From: Cloeon dipterum
Taxonomy: Eukaryota; Arthropoda; Insecta; Ephemeroptera; Baetidae
Assembly (NCBI RefSeq): GCF_949628265.1
Contig: NC_088788.1
Coordinates: 14,260,001 to 14,324,000 of the forward strand
DNA length: 64,000 nucleotides
Direction: 5' to 3'
A program made the position numbers and the translations under genes. The notes beneath the pieces were generated by a model, which saw only the letters and a program-made list of their open reading frames with translations, was not told the DNA's origin and ran no database searches. The number at the start of each line of letters is the position of its first letter. Position 1 is the first letter of the stretch. Below, piece after piece: positions 54,783 through 64,000 of the stretch.

Positions 54783-55395
54783 GGTAAAAATCAATGACGA
54801 AAATTTGAAAGTTTCAACGGAAGAGCCGGCTTGGGCAGCTGCCGTTGAATCATATGATTGAGAACAAACGCTTGGTTTGTTTAGTTTTGAAAATATAGCA
54901 ATCACGGCGCTGCAGGCGCTAAACTTTTAAGAGGCGTGGCCTCGTTAAGGTCGGAAAACATCATTCATTGTTCATTGAAAAAACACAGACTCTCTTGCCT
55001 CTAGATTGATGAAACGATTGAGCGATTTAAGTTTTATTAAACAAAATTCATAATCTTGTGATTGATAATTAATGAATTATATAAAATACAATCAGGGATT
55101 TTAATTGGATTTTTAAAGGGCAAACCTGTTTTTGTTGACCTACGTGAAGATGGCTCTGCGCTCGCTTAGCTAGCATAGGACGACGATCCCATCCCAGATT
55201 TTGACACTACTACTTGACAACCAATAACAACAATGGAGCAAGGAGAAATATTCTTCACTTTTTAGTCTGAGAACTGAATAATTATTCATAATGCTGTTGT
55301 GAATTCCAACCTTTCAGCTAAAAATCGTTAAGCCATGATTATATTCTCGCGACTCCTCTCTTGAATTTCTTCTGTTGAACCTCAGTCTTTGCAAT
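54783..55395. promoter_or_regulatory. Shared intergenic region of the divergent NVL and TRIM37 genes
   Basis: The two start codons are 613 bases apart in head-to-head orientation, so both promoters and 5' UTRs must fit here. No TATA box stands out. Toward TRIM37 there are short upstream open frames (starting near 55,151, 55,213 and 55,337), each only a few codons. Toward NVL a 20-codon upstream frame begins near 54,855. Whether they are in the mRNAs depends on unknown start sites. Confidence 0.55.
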
Positions 55396-58300
55396 ATGGC
55401 AGGAATCCGAGAAAAAGGTCACTCGTCTAGCAGGAAGCAGGATGAGAACAGTGTCGAGGTACGTAACGCGAACATGCCATCCCCTCTGCCCTGAGTAACA
55501 ACCCTGAATCTTCCTTCGCAGTCGCTGGCAGAGGTTTTTCGCTGCTTCATTTGCATGGAAAAGCTGCGCGACGCTCACCTGTGTCCGCACTGCTCCAAAC
55601 TGTGTTGTTACCTTTGCATTCGAAGATGGCTCACGGAGACCAGGTCGCAGTGTCCTCACTGCCGAGCGTCATTGCACTTGCATGAGCTGGTCAACTGTCG
55701 TTGGGTTGAGGATGTCACTCAGCAGCTGGACAGTCTGCAGGCCATGGGTGCTGCCAACACTGATGGCACGGACAACGTCGACAAAGACAGGTAGCTAATT
55801 TAGATCTATGCTTATGTTTTGGACTTTAAAACAAATTTCCCCTAATGTCAGCCGCTGCGAAAGTCACCAGGAGAAGCTGTCAGTGTACTGCTGGACGTGT
55901 CAAAGGTGTATTTGCCACCAGTGTGCTCTTTGGGGTGGCACTCACTCGGGACACACTTTCAAGCCTCTAGAGGAGGTGTACGAACAGCACATTTCCCAAA
56001 TCAAAGATGAAGTTTACCAGCTGCGTCGGCGACTAATGGAGCTGATAGGACTTGTCCAAGAAGTGGTAAGAAAAAAAGTTATCCATTGTTTTACATGATT
56101 CTTAGTTTATTGCAGGAAGGAAATGTCGAGTCAGTGAGAGCAGCCAAGGATGAACGCGTCAGGGAAATCAGGAATGCTGTTGAACAGATGATAGCTCGAC
56201 TTGATTCGCACCTCAAGGCCAAGTTGATGACACTGATGGGGCAGAAGACGGCGCTGATCCAGGAGACTGAACAGCTGGAAGCCCTGCTCTATGAGGTTGA
56301 CAGGCAACTGCACACCTGCTCTAGAAGTGAGCTCATCAGAAGGAGTGGCGAGCTGACTCGAAAACTGCATGCCGTGAGAAGGAAACCGACCACTAGCTTT
56401 GTCACTGCGCCTGTTCCAGCAGATTTTCAAAGGTGCAATTCTAGATTTCTAAATTGGATTACTCATTAATTGATTTGTGATTGCAGTGAAATTGTGCCAA
56501 ATTACGACAGCAGCAACTTTATTCTGCAGAATTTCAGTCAGCTGCAGCACAAGGCCGACCCTGTTTATTCACCACCTCTCTTTGTCAATGGTTTGTGCTG
56601 GAAATTGAAGGTGTATCCTGATGGAAATGGAGTTGTCAGGGGCACATACCTGTCTGTTTTCCTTGAGCTTGCTTCTGGTTTACCTGAAACATCCAAGTGG
56701 GTTAAATCTCCATTGATATTTTCCTGATTATCTGAATTAAATTTTTTCAAAGGTACGAGTACCGAGTTGAAATGGTCCATCAAGGCTCAAGAGACAACAG
56801 CAAAAATATTATCCGTGAATTCGCCTCCGACTTTGAGGTGGGTGAGTGCTGGGGCTACAACCGCTTCTTCCGTCTAGATCTTCTTGCAAGTGAAGGCTAC
56901 CTGAATACAAGCCTCGACACCTTAATCCTGCGCTTCCAAGTGAGGCCGCCCACATTCTTTCAAAGGTGCAGGGACCAACAGTGGTACATTGGGCAGCTGC
57001 TCACCGTTCAGTCCCAATATGTCAGTCAAATCAGTACGTTAAAAGAGGTTAGTGTCATTTTGAAATTTTGTAATTTGTATTTAATTTGTTGAAATCTGTT
57101 TTGGTCATTTGTCATGGACTTTATGAAATATACACGTCATAAACTCTTTATCGCTTGGTTAAAACCGTTATCCTTGATATTTTTTTTCCAGCAAGTGTCA
57201 ATGTTGCGGAATGGAGGCAACGCGACAGTCAACAACTCGTCCAACTCTTCACCAGTGAACGTGACCAGAGCGCTGAGCATCAGCAGCGAGCCCCCTTTGG
57301 CCAACACCTCAGAGCTGGCCACCGCAGCCAACCCAAAGTCAGTCTCCCTCACAACCACGCCGACCCTCCAGTTGCCCCCTGGGTTCCCGTCGCCCTCTCA
57401 GCAAACTCTGCCCCGGGCCGTGGACGTCGGAACTGACACTTCTGCAGAATCCTCGCCTGTTAGGACGCTGCGGAGGGTGCGCAATCCATCTGTCAGCAGC
57501 GATAGCGACAGCGAGATAAGCAACTCAATGAAGGATTCTGATTCCATTGAAATGGGCACTGTGAGGAGAAGGAGACCTGTTCTTGATGAAGTATCAAATG
57601 ATGAGAATGATATTGACGTCGAAGCAATGTCGGGTAAATTATTTTCTCTTGTCTCAGCCAATTATTTTTTTAATTGCACGTTAAAGGTTTTTTTCACCAG
57701 CTGAATTTTACTGAGATTGTATAAATTTGGTGAAAACTGGAAATTAGATCAACTTTATTTCGGATTTTAAACCATATTTTTTATTTCAAGGTGATAACGA
57801 TGTGGAATTCTCAATCACAAGGCAGCTTCGGTTTCCAGACTTCCTGGCAGCTAGTGCTGAATCTTTTGAGTGAGTTCAACTACCTTTAAAAAGATAAAAT
57901 TCCATTAGTATACAAAGTTAAGCGGCAGCAAAATTGAGGATAAAAACTTGTCTCTTTCTGTTTTAATTTTAGCTCTTCAATTTTTCCACATCACCATCAA
58001 TTCATACTGAAAATTATTCCTTCCAGACCCTCTGTTGTTGATTCATCTAGTCTTGGGGAAGAACTGATGCTACTGCACTTATTTGAGTTGCAAGACAGAG
58101 AACGGAACTCATCCAGCGCCAGTGGCACAGGTGCTGATCCATCTTGGAAGCGACCAAGCATCAGTAATCCATCTGGCAAGCAGTGGATTCAAAGTTGTGA
58201 CATCGGGTTGTAATAACTCAAATTGCCAGGTCTGAATGTCGCGGGCGCTTGGTTCAAACCCCGAAGGCTCAGCCGGCAGCCGCTGGCCACTGCCAGCAGT

Positions 58301-59454
58301 GTCTTGGACACTCTGCAACTGGACATGGCTTCACTCGGCGTTTCAAGCAGCAGCAGCAGTAGCAACAGCAACAACAATCTCCCTTCTCGCCAAAGCGCAT
58401 TTATGCCAATGTCACCTAGATCTGAGCCTCATTTGCCGCAAATTGACGAAATACGATCTCTCACCCAAAAATGTAAACTTTGTTACTGAAATAGAGGGAA
58501 ATAAATAATTAATTGAAAATTCACTAGCAAGCAAGAGTCGATCTGATTCTCGCCAGCCCTGCAGACACAGCACTGCTGCAGCTGCTGCCTCGACTGTTTC
58601 TAGCTCATCCCAAACAAGAAGCTTGAGCCCCACAACTCAGGTATACAAATATGATGCTTTGAACTTTCCTTAATGTAATAAAAATTACTTTAAAACTTAC
58701 TATGTATAGTAGTTTACTCTTTGCTAAACAATAGTAAAAGTTAAGTTTGTTGCCTTGGACTTAAAAATTTTTGGCAGATGATGCATATCAGTTAGCTTAG
58801 ATTTGTGTCACTAACATAATTTTTGCTGTGTGGTTTTTACTTCCCAACTTGTGCTAAGTTAAGAAAGTTTTATCATGAAGAACCATTTTTTTGAATCGCA
58901 TTGCAGGCTCACCTGAACGCTTATTTGTCGTATGTGAAGCAACTTGAGCTAGCCAGTGATGATGACACGAGCTCATCTGCAGCTGCGAGAGAGTAACTTA
59001 AATTTTGGTTGCTGTCAGTAGAAGTTAACGTTTTGTACTATCAGCGATTCGCACGCCATTCCACAACAGGACTCATCCGCCACCTTGTTGCCAAAACACG
59101 ATGAAGGTGCCTCAGCCGCTGCTTCAACCTCGCAACCTGGAGTGTATCCCCCGATCGGAGGATCCGTCTACTTCAAAGATCTGATTAAACCCATTCCACA
59201 ACGTGGTAAGTTGAGAGTCGCTAAAAACAAACTATTTCACTTTGCTTGGGTTGAAAATACAGCGGCCCAGCGTGACGCGCACAAGAAAGCAGATTCCACT
59301 GCTGAAACCACTACTACCACTGCTCAAGAAGAAGACCAGACGACACCCATCAAAGACAGCAAAAAGTATTTATTGTTCGTTCTAAATCAGTAGCCAGCAT
59401 TGCTAAAATTCCCAATTTTGTAGCCCTGATGAGCCAACTGGAGACAAGAATTGA
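55396..59454 (+). CDS. TRIM37: TRIM37-type E3 ubiquitin ligase (RING, B-box, coiled coil, MATH)
   Basis: Fifteen exons: 55396-55458, 55522-55790, 55852-56065, 56116-56432, 56487-56696, 56753-57047, 57192-57633, 57791-57869, 58027-58130, 58230-58472, 58528-58640, 58907-58992, 59045-59205, 59263-59365, 59424-59454. All phases agree and give 909 residues; human TRIM37 is 964. RING from residue about 29 ([20 protein letters not shown], ending CPHC), B-box about 112-150 ([17 protein letters not shown]), coiled coil about 155-265, and MATH/TRAF about 290-430 ([40 protein letters not shown]). The C-terminal half is low-complexity, with Ser/Asn and acidic runs, but keeps [16 protein letters not shown] and [12 protein letters not shown], as in vertebrates. 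TRIM37 ubiquitinates chromatin, peroxisome and centrosome proteins. Cys/His ligands of the RING and B-box are present, so an active ligase is expected. C-terminal exon borders after 58,027 are less certain. Confidence 0.94.
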
Positions 59455-59986
59455 TCTTCAAAGCTACTCCTGGACTAATATATGTATATTAGCAGCACTG
59501 AAACAAGTAGATCTACCTTCTCCACAAAATCGTGTCTACTCATCTCAAAACGCTTGTTTCCGCACTTTGCGGACTGAAGTTATATAATTGTTGTTTAGGT
59601 GGTGCTTCAGAACCATTTAGTTTATCACATTTGGGTTGAGTAACATGCAGATTTGATATTAGCAAAGTCATAGCTTAATTAAATTAAGCCCAAATGTTAT
59701 GAACTCCTCTTCCTCATAGACATATACAAACATATTTTGAGCCGCTCCAAAATAAACTGCAAAACTAATTCTAAAACTCTTAACTGTAAAATGATCTGTA
59801 TTAAAAATATACGCCAGCGAAAACTTAATATTTTATTGTTATTCATTTTTGTTTCTGTTTAACATAAAACATGATTAAACGATAATTACTTTCTGTTCTT
59901 ATTTTTAATCCTCACTTAAATTCATGAGAATTAGTGATTGCTGTATTAATGCAGCTTTGCAACCATCATGGTGGTGTTTAGGGGAT
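59455..59986 (+). other. TRIM37 3' UTR and short intergenic DNA
   Basis: The 3' UTR follows the TGA at 59,452-59,454. A poly(A) signal AATAAA lies at 59,751-59,756. The remaining AT-rich 230 bases before the next promoter hold nothing else recognised. Confidence 0.6.
59751..59756 (+). terminator. Poly(A) signal of TRIM37
   Basis: AATAAA about 300 bases after the stop codon, the clearest signal in the stretch. Confidence 0.55.
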
Positions 59987-60016
59987 TATATTAATCACCT
60001 GCGTAGATGCTTCACT
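59987..60016 (+). promoter_or_regulatory. Predicted TATA/initiator core promoter of the bHLH gene, with an E-box
   Basis: TATATTAA begins at 59,987-59,988 and TTCACTA, similar to the arthropod initiator TCAGT, lies at 60,011-60,017. An A at 60,014 would start transcription about 27 bases after the TATA, the expected spacing. Between them sits a CACCTG E-box (59,996-60,001), a class of site bound by bHLH proteins. A TATA promoter fits a tissue-specific regulator. All of this is predicted from sequence only. Confidence 0.45.
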
Positions 60017-60022
60017 ATACCA

Positions 60023-60103
60023 ATGCAGCCAGTTGACAGACAGTCTCCTTCAATAGCGCAGCTGAATGCGATCCGCAGCACAGCATGGATTTCAAAAAGT
60101 TAA
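60023..60103 (+). other. Upstream ORF overlapping the bHLH start
   Basis: An ATG at 60,023 opens 26 codons in another frame. It runs past the main ATG at 60,085 and stops at 60,101-60,103. If transcription starts near 60,014 this ATG is only about 9 bases from the cap and would mostly be skipped. With an earlier start it would repress the main frame. Coding of a functional peptide is unlikely. Confidence 0.3.
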
Positions 60104-60617
60104 TTCTGCAAGTAAAAAGTGACCAGTTTCCAGAAGTCGCCCAAGCATCCACAGTATTGCCAGAACTTGCGGGTCTGGAAATGGGGAGTGAAGTGAAGAT
60201 CGAGACTTTGATCAATCCTATTTGGTGTCTGATTAAAGGTAGATTTCAGTTACGTATTTGCCATGCATATATTATTATAAATAATTAGAGGACCCGAAGA
60301 AAACGGCCTGCGATCGAGAACGTATCCGAATGAGAGATATGAACAAGGCATTCGAGTCGCTGCGGAGCAAATTACCATCCTGCAAACCACTCGGAAAGAA
60401 AATGTCAAAAATTGAGTCTTTGAGGTTAAAATTTTTTATTTTCGGAACACCTGTAATGTGCGAAATTTCTAGGATGGCTATTAATTACATTAAATATCTC
60501 CAATCTCTTCTGGCGGCTGATAACGACATTCAAGAGAGGAACACGATCTTGGATAACCCACAATGGGACAGCGGCTTCAGTTCATTCGCCATTGAAATGG
60601 AATGCTTTTCCGCATAA
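60085..60617 (+). CDS. sage: Small bHLH transcription factor, Mesp/Sage type
   Basis: Three exons (60085-60238, 60289-60424, 60473-60617) join in frame to 144 residues. Residues about 52-110 form the bHLH: basic region [20 protein letters not shown], loop of the form [10 protein letters not shown], and helix 2 [20 protein letters not shown]. The RMRDMN start and the S-K-I-E-S/T-L-R-x-A-I-x-Y-I helix 2 are typical of the Mesp group. In insects its best-known member is Sage, which acts with Fork head to drive salivary-gland secretory genes. Basic-region residues needed for E-box contact (ERxR) are present, so DNA binding is expected. The N-terminal 50 residues and the short C-terminal tail ([17 protein letters not shown]) are unlike anything I recognise. 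bHLH identity is certain. The sage symbol rests on helix similarity and needs a phylogeny; another Mesp-like paralogue is possible. Confidence 0.7.
60435..60440 (-). terminator. Possible poly(A) signal of taspase-1 inside the bHLH gene
   Basis: The nearest AATAAA on the minus strand after the taspase-1 stop lies here, in intron 2 of the opposite-strand bHLH gene. If used, the two transcripts overlap by about 200 bases. Confidence 0.35.
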
Positions 60618-60643
60618 ACGGTTTGATGTCATGTAGATTTTTG

Positions 60644-60649
60644 AATAAA
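60644..60649 (+). terminator. Poly(A) signal of the bHLH gene
   Basis: AATAAA 27 bases after the bHLH stop codon. Cleavage 15-25 bases later would fall at the taspase-1 stop codon on the other strand. Confidence 0.65.
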
Positions 60650-60665
60650 ACCAGTTTAGTTGTAT

Positions 60666-62163
60666 TCACTGCTTATTCATATCGTCATTACTGTCACAGT
60701 CTGAAAAGGGCACTTTAAATGTCACTCCCTCCACTAGCAAACATTTGCCACTCTTTTTCCCAACTGGTAGTTCCGACAGTTTAAATTTTGGCTTCGAGTT
60801 CATCTCCATGTAGCCTAAAGCCATGGAAGGCGTTGAGTGGCTCCACAGCAGTTCTCCACAGCCTTCCTGAGGGCTGCAGATGAGTGCCAAAACCCCTCCT
60901 AGTTTTTCTTCAATGCCACTTAAAAGTCGATTTTCTGAAGAGAAATTTTACCAAGATGCAACACTCCTTTCCTTTCATTTTTATGTCACATACCTAAAAA
61001 TTCCTCTGTCATCACTTTGTGCATTTGAGATGCGTAAGGCTGATTAGGGCAGCTTGCCAAATTCTTCGCCACAGCCTTTGCTAAGGTGCAACGGATGAGA
61101 TGCTCACCACACCCGGTTGTGCAGGTAGCCACTACTGGTCCACTGCCACTTCCATCATCCGCCCAGCAGCCAGCTCCGAACATGGACGCCTTGTGGAATT
61201 TAATTGAAAAAGGATAAAATCGAAATAAATTATATTCATACCTGCCCAAGTCTTCCACAATTTTTCAGAATTATCCCTCCACTTGAGCAAACTGCTGCAG
61301 AATTCCCATTTCCATCGACACAAACCGCACCAACCGTATCAGTACACACGTCTATGCAATCCTAAATTAACGCTTTTCATGATTTATTTTGATCTTGTTG
61401 GTATTTGTTGAGTTTTACCAAAGACTGCTTGTCGCAATTTAAAATCATGTTTTTGCTCTTATTGTATTTCTTCAATGCTCTTCCTGCAAATGTAGAAGTA
61501 GTACTATTTTATCGAATACAAAATTTATCAAATTAATGTGATATTTAATCTGTGCAGTGGAACCGAATTCCAAAATTAATTAGGTTAGATTATAGTCTTA
61601 GCTGCTCAGATGCTTTTGGATACTTTTAACTTTAGCATTTACGGCACTACTAGGAGTTTTAAAAATTCAATCAGAAGCCTTTCTTTCGCACCGTGTATTA
61701 GAGTAGAGTTATCAACAACTTTAATTCCATGATTCTTTGCCCAGTCTGCCGCTCCTTGGCCAACAAGGACACAGGGTGGGATTCTGCCTAGAGTGCCTTC
61801 CTTCTTTTGTCCGAGGCACAGCGCCTTTGCGGCTCGACAAGGATTCTTGAGCGTCCCGACGGCGCCAACGCTGCCCCACAGGCCCGACGCGCCTTCCATC
61901 GCACAGGCATCACATTCAACAGTTCCTTCCCACGTCAGATTGGAACCAATACCAGCATTGGTTAAGGGACTGTCCTCAAGCAGAGAAACGGCTTCTGTGG
62001 CTGCGTCAAGTGCCGACTTGCCTTCTGCCAAAATTGAGACACCCTGAACACAAAATCTTAATGAATGGTGTAACGAAACTGATAAACACCTGTACCTTTC
62101 TGCAAGCAGCTTTACACAGCTTAGCGTATTCATTCTTTTTGCTCGCACTGTGTTTCCCGGCAC
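60666..62163 (-). CDS. TASP1: Taspase-1, threonine aspartase (5' end unresolved)
   Basis: Six exons on minus join in frame: 62096-62163, 61692-62043, 61419-61483, 61242-61361, 60994-61189, 60666-60934. They give about 356 residues, against 420 in human. Taspase-1 is a type-2 asparaginase-fold proenzyme that cuts itself before a Thr and then cleaves regulators such as MLL/Trithorax and TFIIA after Asp. Motifs are GAGKHS, LLEDSPLTNAGIGSNL, EGTVECDA, GAVGTLKNP, GRIPPCVLVGQGAADWA, the active site D|TVGAVC (Thr codon 61,335-61,337), CSSGGIILKNCGRLGQ, GCWADDGSGSG, CTTGCGEHLIR and ELLWSHSTPSMALGYM. Autoprocessing and catalytic residues look intact. The segment before the Thr, about 29 residues after LIHG, is shorter than I recall in human. 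The donor at 61,691 (CACG|GTGCGA) was chosen by frame. The N-terminal exon, expected to carry the FVLVHGG-like strand, could not be found with a start codon. Confidence 0.9.
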
Positions 62164-62584
62164 CTGGCAAAAGTTCAATAACTAAAATGTATTTTCCGTA
62201 TTTTCATGGCTCGTCAAAAACAAAAATTGGCTTCTTTGAGATATTAGCTCTACAAATTTTACAAAATAATAGTCAACCTTAGCAACCTGGACATGAAAAT
62301 GCCAAAAATTTAGTCTGTCATTCCAGTGCAGCATCAATACACAATTAATTGCTAGATAAGTAAATCTCCACTAATTTCATTAGACAATATTTAGTTAATG
62401 CAGTAATTATATATTTTTAACAATAGGGAGATGAAATTATAATAATGATATAGGAAACTTTGAACTGATAGCATTTGCAGTCATTAAAAGAGATTTGAAT
62501 ATTTATTTTTACACAGTTTAAGAGTATCAACTAGTTTAAAAAACATTTTCAACAAGGTTTGGGGCACAAAAAGTGTCTCGAGAT
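62164..62584 (-). other. Short gap expected to hold the taspase-1 first exon and the RNMT 3' UTR
   Basis: On minus, an AATAAA at 62,502-62,507 probably ends RNMT. Between about 62,164 and 62,480 there should be the taspase-1 promoter and first exon. Fragments such as KYGKYILV (about 62,176-62,199) resemble the expected strand but have a TGA just upstream and no Met. No convincing start exon was found. Confidence 0.4.
62502..62507 (-). terminator. Poly(A) signal of RNMT
   Basis: AATAAA on the minus strand about 80 bases past the RNMT stop codon at 62,585. Confidence 0.55.
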
Positions 62585-64000
62585 TCATTTCCTCTTCATT
62601 TTCTTTTTGGCTTCTGGATAGTCATCCAAGTTCAGCTGCTTATGATATTTTTGAAAGACAAACACAAGGTAGAGCGAAGTTGCTTCCCACTCAGACTTGG
62701 ACAGAGTTCCTAAGCTCTGTGCCCTGGGATTCCTCCTCAGGTGCTCGCGGGCGTGGTCATAATCTTCTTCTTTGCCCAGCAACGTTTGCTCACTACCCGG
62801 TGGGTAGGTTTCGAGAGCGTTGATTTTTTGCAAAAGAAAACGTCCATCGCCATGCACTCGGTCGTAAAATTCAGGGAATGTCGTCTTCTCAATCAACCTT
62901 AGGCCGTGCTTCTCAGCCAACTTTACTAGAGTTGGAAAGTGGACTAAGAACTCAGGACAGGAGACCACATCTTGCAAGTGGAAGTTGTACATTGCGCCGA
63001 AGAGGGGGTAACCCTTGCTCTCTTCTTGCATTGTGATTTGATACACCTGAAAGTGGAAGAAGTTTAATTAATTCAAAAGATCCAAAATGTTTTTAAATAT
63101 AAATTTTAGAATTTCACTTGGAAATTGCTAGGAAAAAACATTTTAAATCTATTTTATAACATAATTTTAGTATGAGAACTATTTATTTGACGTTCTAAAT
63201 AAATTGATGTGGAATTTTTACTCAGCAGAAAAATATAATAAATCGAATTATTTACTCTAAACCAAACTCAAGCAAAAAAGGCAAAAAATCGTAATTTAAA
63301 ATAAAAAATATACAAAAATACAAAAAACTGCTCACTCCAAAATGTGCGACATTTTTATAATTGACAAAGGAAATGATGATGACACTCACTTCGTTACCAA
63401 ACTTGTCTTCGCCTGCAGCCTTGTGCCTTTTGACTATTTCATACGCGTTTGGTATTGTGCCTATAAAGTATCCGCCAATTTCCAGCTTCTCTGCCGCATT
63501 CTGCATCATGCAGTTGGCCTGTTGCAGACTCTCAAAGCAGTAGTGGAACGCGAACTGGCAGCTGACAAGATTGAAAACGGCCTGCCTATCCTTGTACTTC
63601 TCCCTGAGCAGTTCCTTGGTGCAGTCGGCAGTGATGAACTCGGCGGTGAAGAGCGGGCCTCTTTGCTTTTTCTTCATGTCGGCGAACCTGTGGGAGTACG
63701 AGTTTTTAATTCATTCTTTGGATTACCTCTGGAGGCTCACCTCGTCTCGCAGTGCTCCATCGAGACGGCCGCGACGTCTGCGCAGGTGACGTGACTGACG
63801 TTGCCCCGCATCCACTTGAGCAGGTCGCCGCCCTTGCCGCAGCCCAGGTCGAGCACCTTGATCGTGGTCGTGCCCTTGGCGCGGATCCTCTTCAGGTACT
63901 CGCCGATTTGCATGCTTTTCACCCAGTTGTTGAAGTTGCGCATGAAAAAGATGCGGGTCTCCTTCCTCGCCTCCAGTCCTGCGTTCTCGATGGCATTGTA
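62585..64000 (-). CDS. RNMT: mRNA cap guanine-N7 methyltransferase, 5' part cut by window edge
   Basis: Three exons are visible on minus: 63741 to beyond 64000, 63390-63687 and 62585-63046. They join in frame to about 340 residues. The enzyme transfers a methyl group from SAM to N7 of the cap guanine on nascent mRNA in the nucleus. The SAM site VLDLGCGKGGDLLKW follows FMRNFNNWVKSMQIGEYL. Other family blocks are CQFAFHYCFESLQQANCMM, GGYFIGTIPN, KFGNEVYQI, GYPLFGAMYNFHL, PEFLVHFPTLVKLAEKHGLR, a TFPEFYD block, and near the C-terminus GTLSKSEWEATSLYLVF. The tail ends in a basic run, KKKMKRK. All parts of the catalytic core after residue about 170 of the human enzyme are present and look functional. 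The regulatory N-terminus lies beyond the right edge. A 340-base intron (63,047-63,389) separates the last two exons. Confidence 0.96.

Noticed and set aside
58024..58075. Alternative frame DPLLLIHLV resembling a vertebrate TRIM37 segment
   Set aside because: The frame hits a stop within 15 codons. The in-frame sequence just after it, [12 protein letters not shown], is the better match and keeps exon phases consistent.
58245..58262. tRNA B-box-like GGTTCAAACCC
   Set aside because: It lies inside a TRIM37 coding exon in the correct frame (AWFKPRRL), and no A box or cloverleaf surrounds it.
63342..63794. 150-codon plus-strand open frame
   Set aside because: Antisense shadow of RNMT exons.

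Overview
The window reads as nuclear DNA of an arthropod, most likely an insect. Genes are split by short introns (mostly 40-400 bp) with standard GT-AG borders, AATAAA poly(A) signals are present, and nothing looks prokaryotic or viral. One gene encodes a bHLH of the Mesp/Sage type, whose best-known member is the insect salivary-gland factor Sage. I cannot name the species. All exon models were assembled by hand from splice signals, frame continuity and family motifs.

Layout. Bases 1 to about 47.7 kb are gene-poor: AT-rich DNA with GC-rich islands, microsatellites, decayed repeats and two good hairpins. The only coding exon I can support there is an 18-codon first exon on the minus strand at 28,750-28,803, inside a GC-rich, promoter-like stretch. 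Its remaining exons must lie to the left, so most of 1-28.7 kb is probably its first intron. From 47.7 kb to the right edge the DNA is packed with six genes: a sialate O-acetylesterase-family protein (minus), the nucleolar AAA ATPase NVL (minus), TRIM37 (plus, divergent from NVL), a small bHLH factor (plus), taspase-1 (minus, tail-to-tail with the bHLH gene) and the mRNA cap guanine-N7 methyltransferase RNMT (minus, cut by the right edge).

Working together. NVL acts in 60S ribosome assembly and RNMT in mRNA capping. TRIM37 is a RING-B-box-MATH ubiquitin ligase, and taspase-1 is an auto-activating threonine protease. They form a housekeeping cluster by proximity rather than one pathway. Gene spacing is extreme: NVL stop to the next start is about 250 bp, and the bHLH and taspase-1 stop codons are 48 bp apart.

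The most notable result is the sialate O-acetylesterase homologue. It has an intact 498-residue reading frame over 11 exons and a signal peptide. However, the nucleophile motif GQSNM reads GEGNM and the conserved IHPRDK reads VYFRDK, so both the catalytic Ser and His appear to be gone. It looks like an expressed secreted pseudoenzyme rather than a pseudogene.
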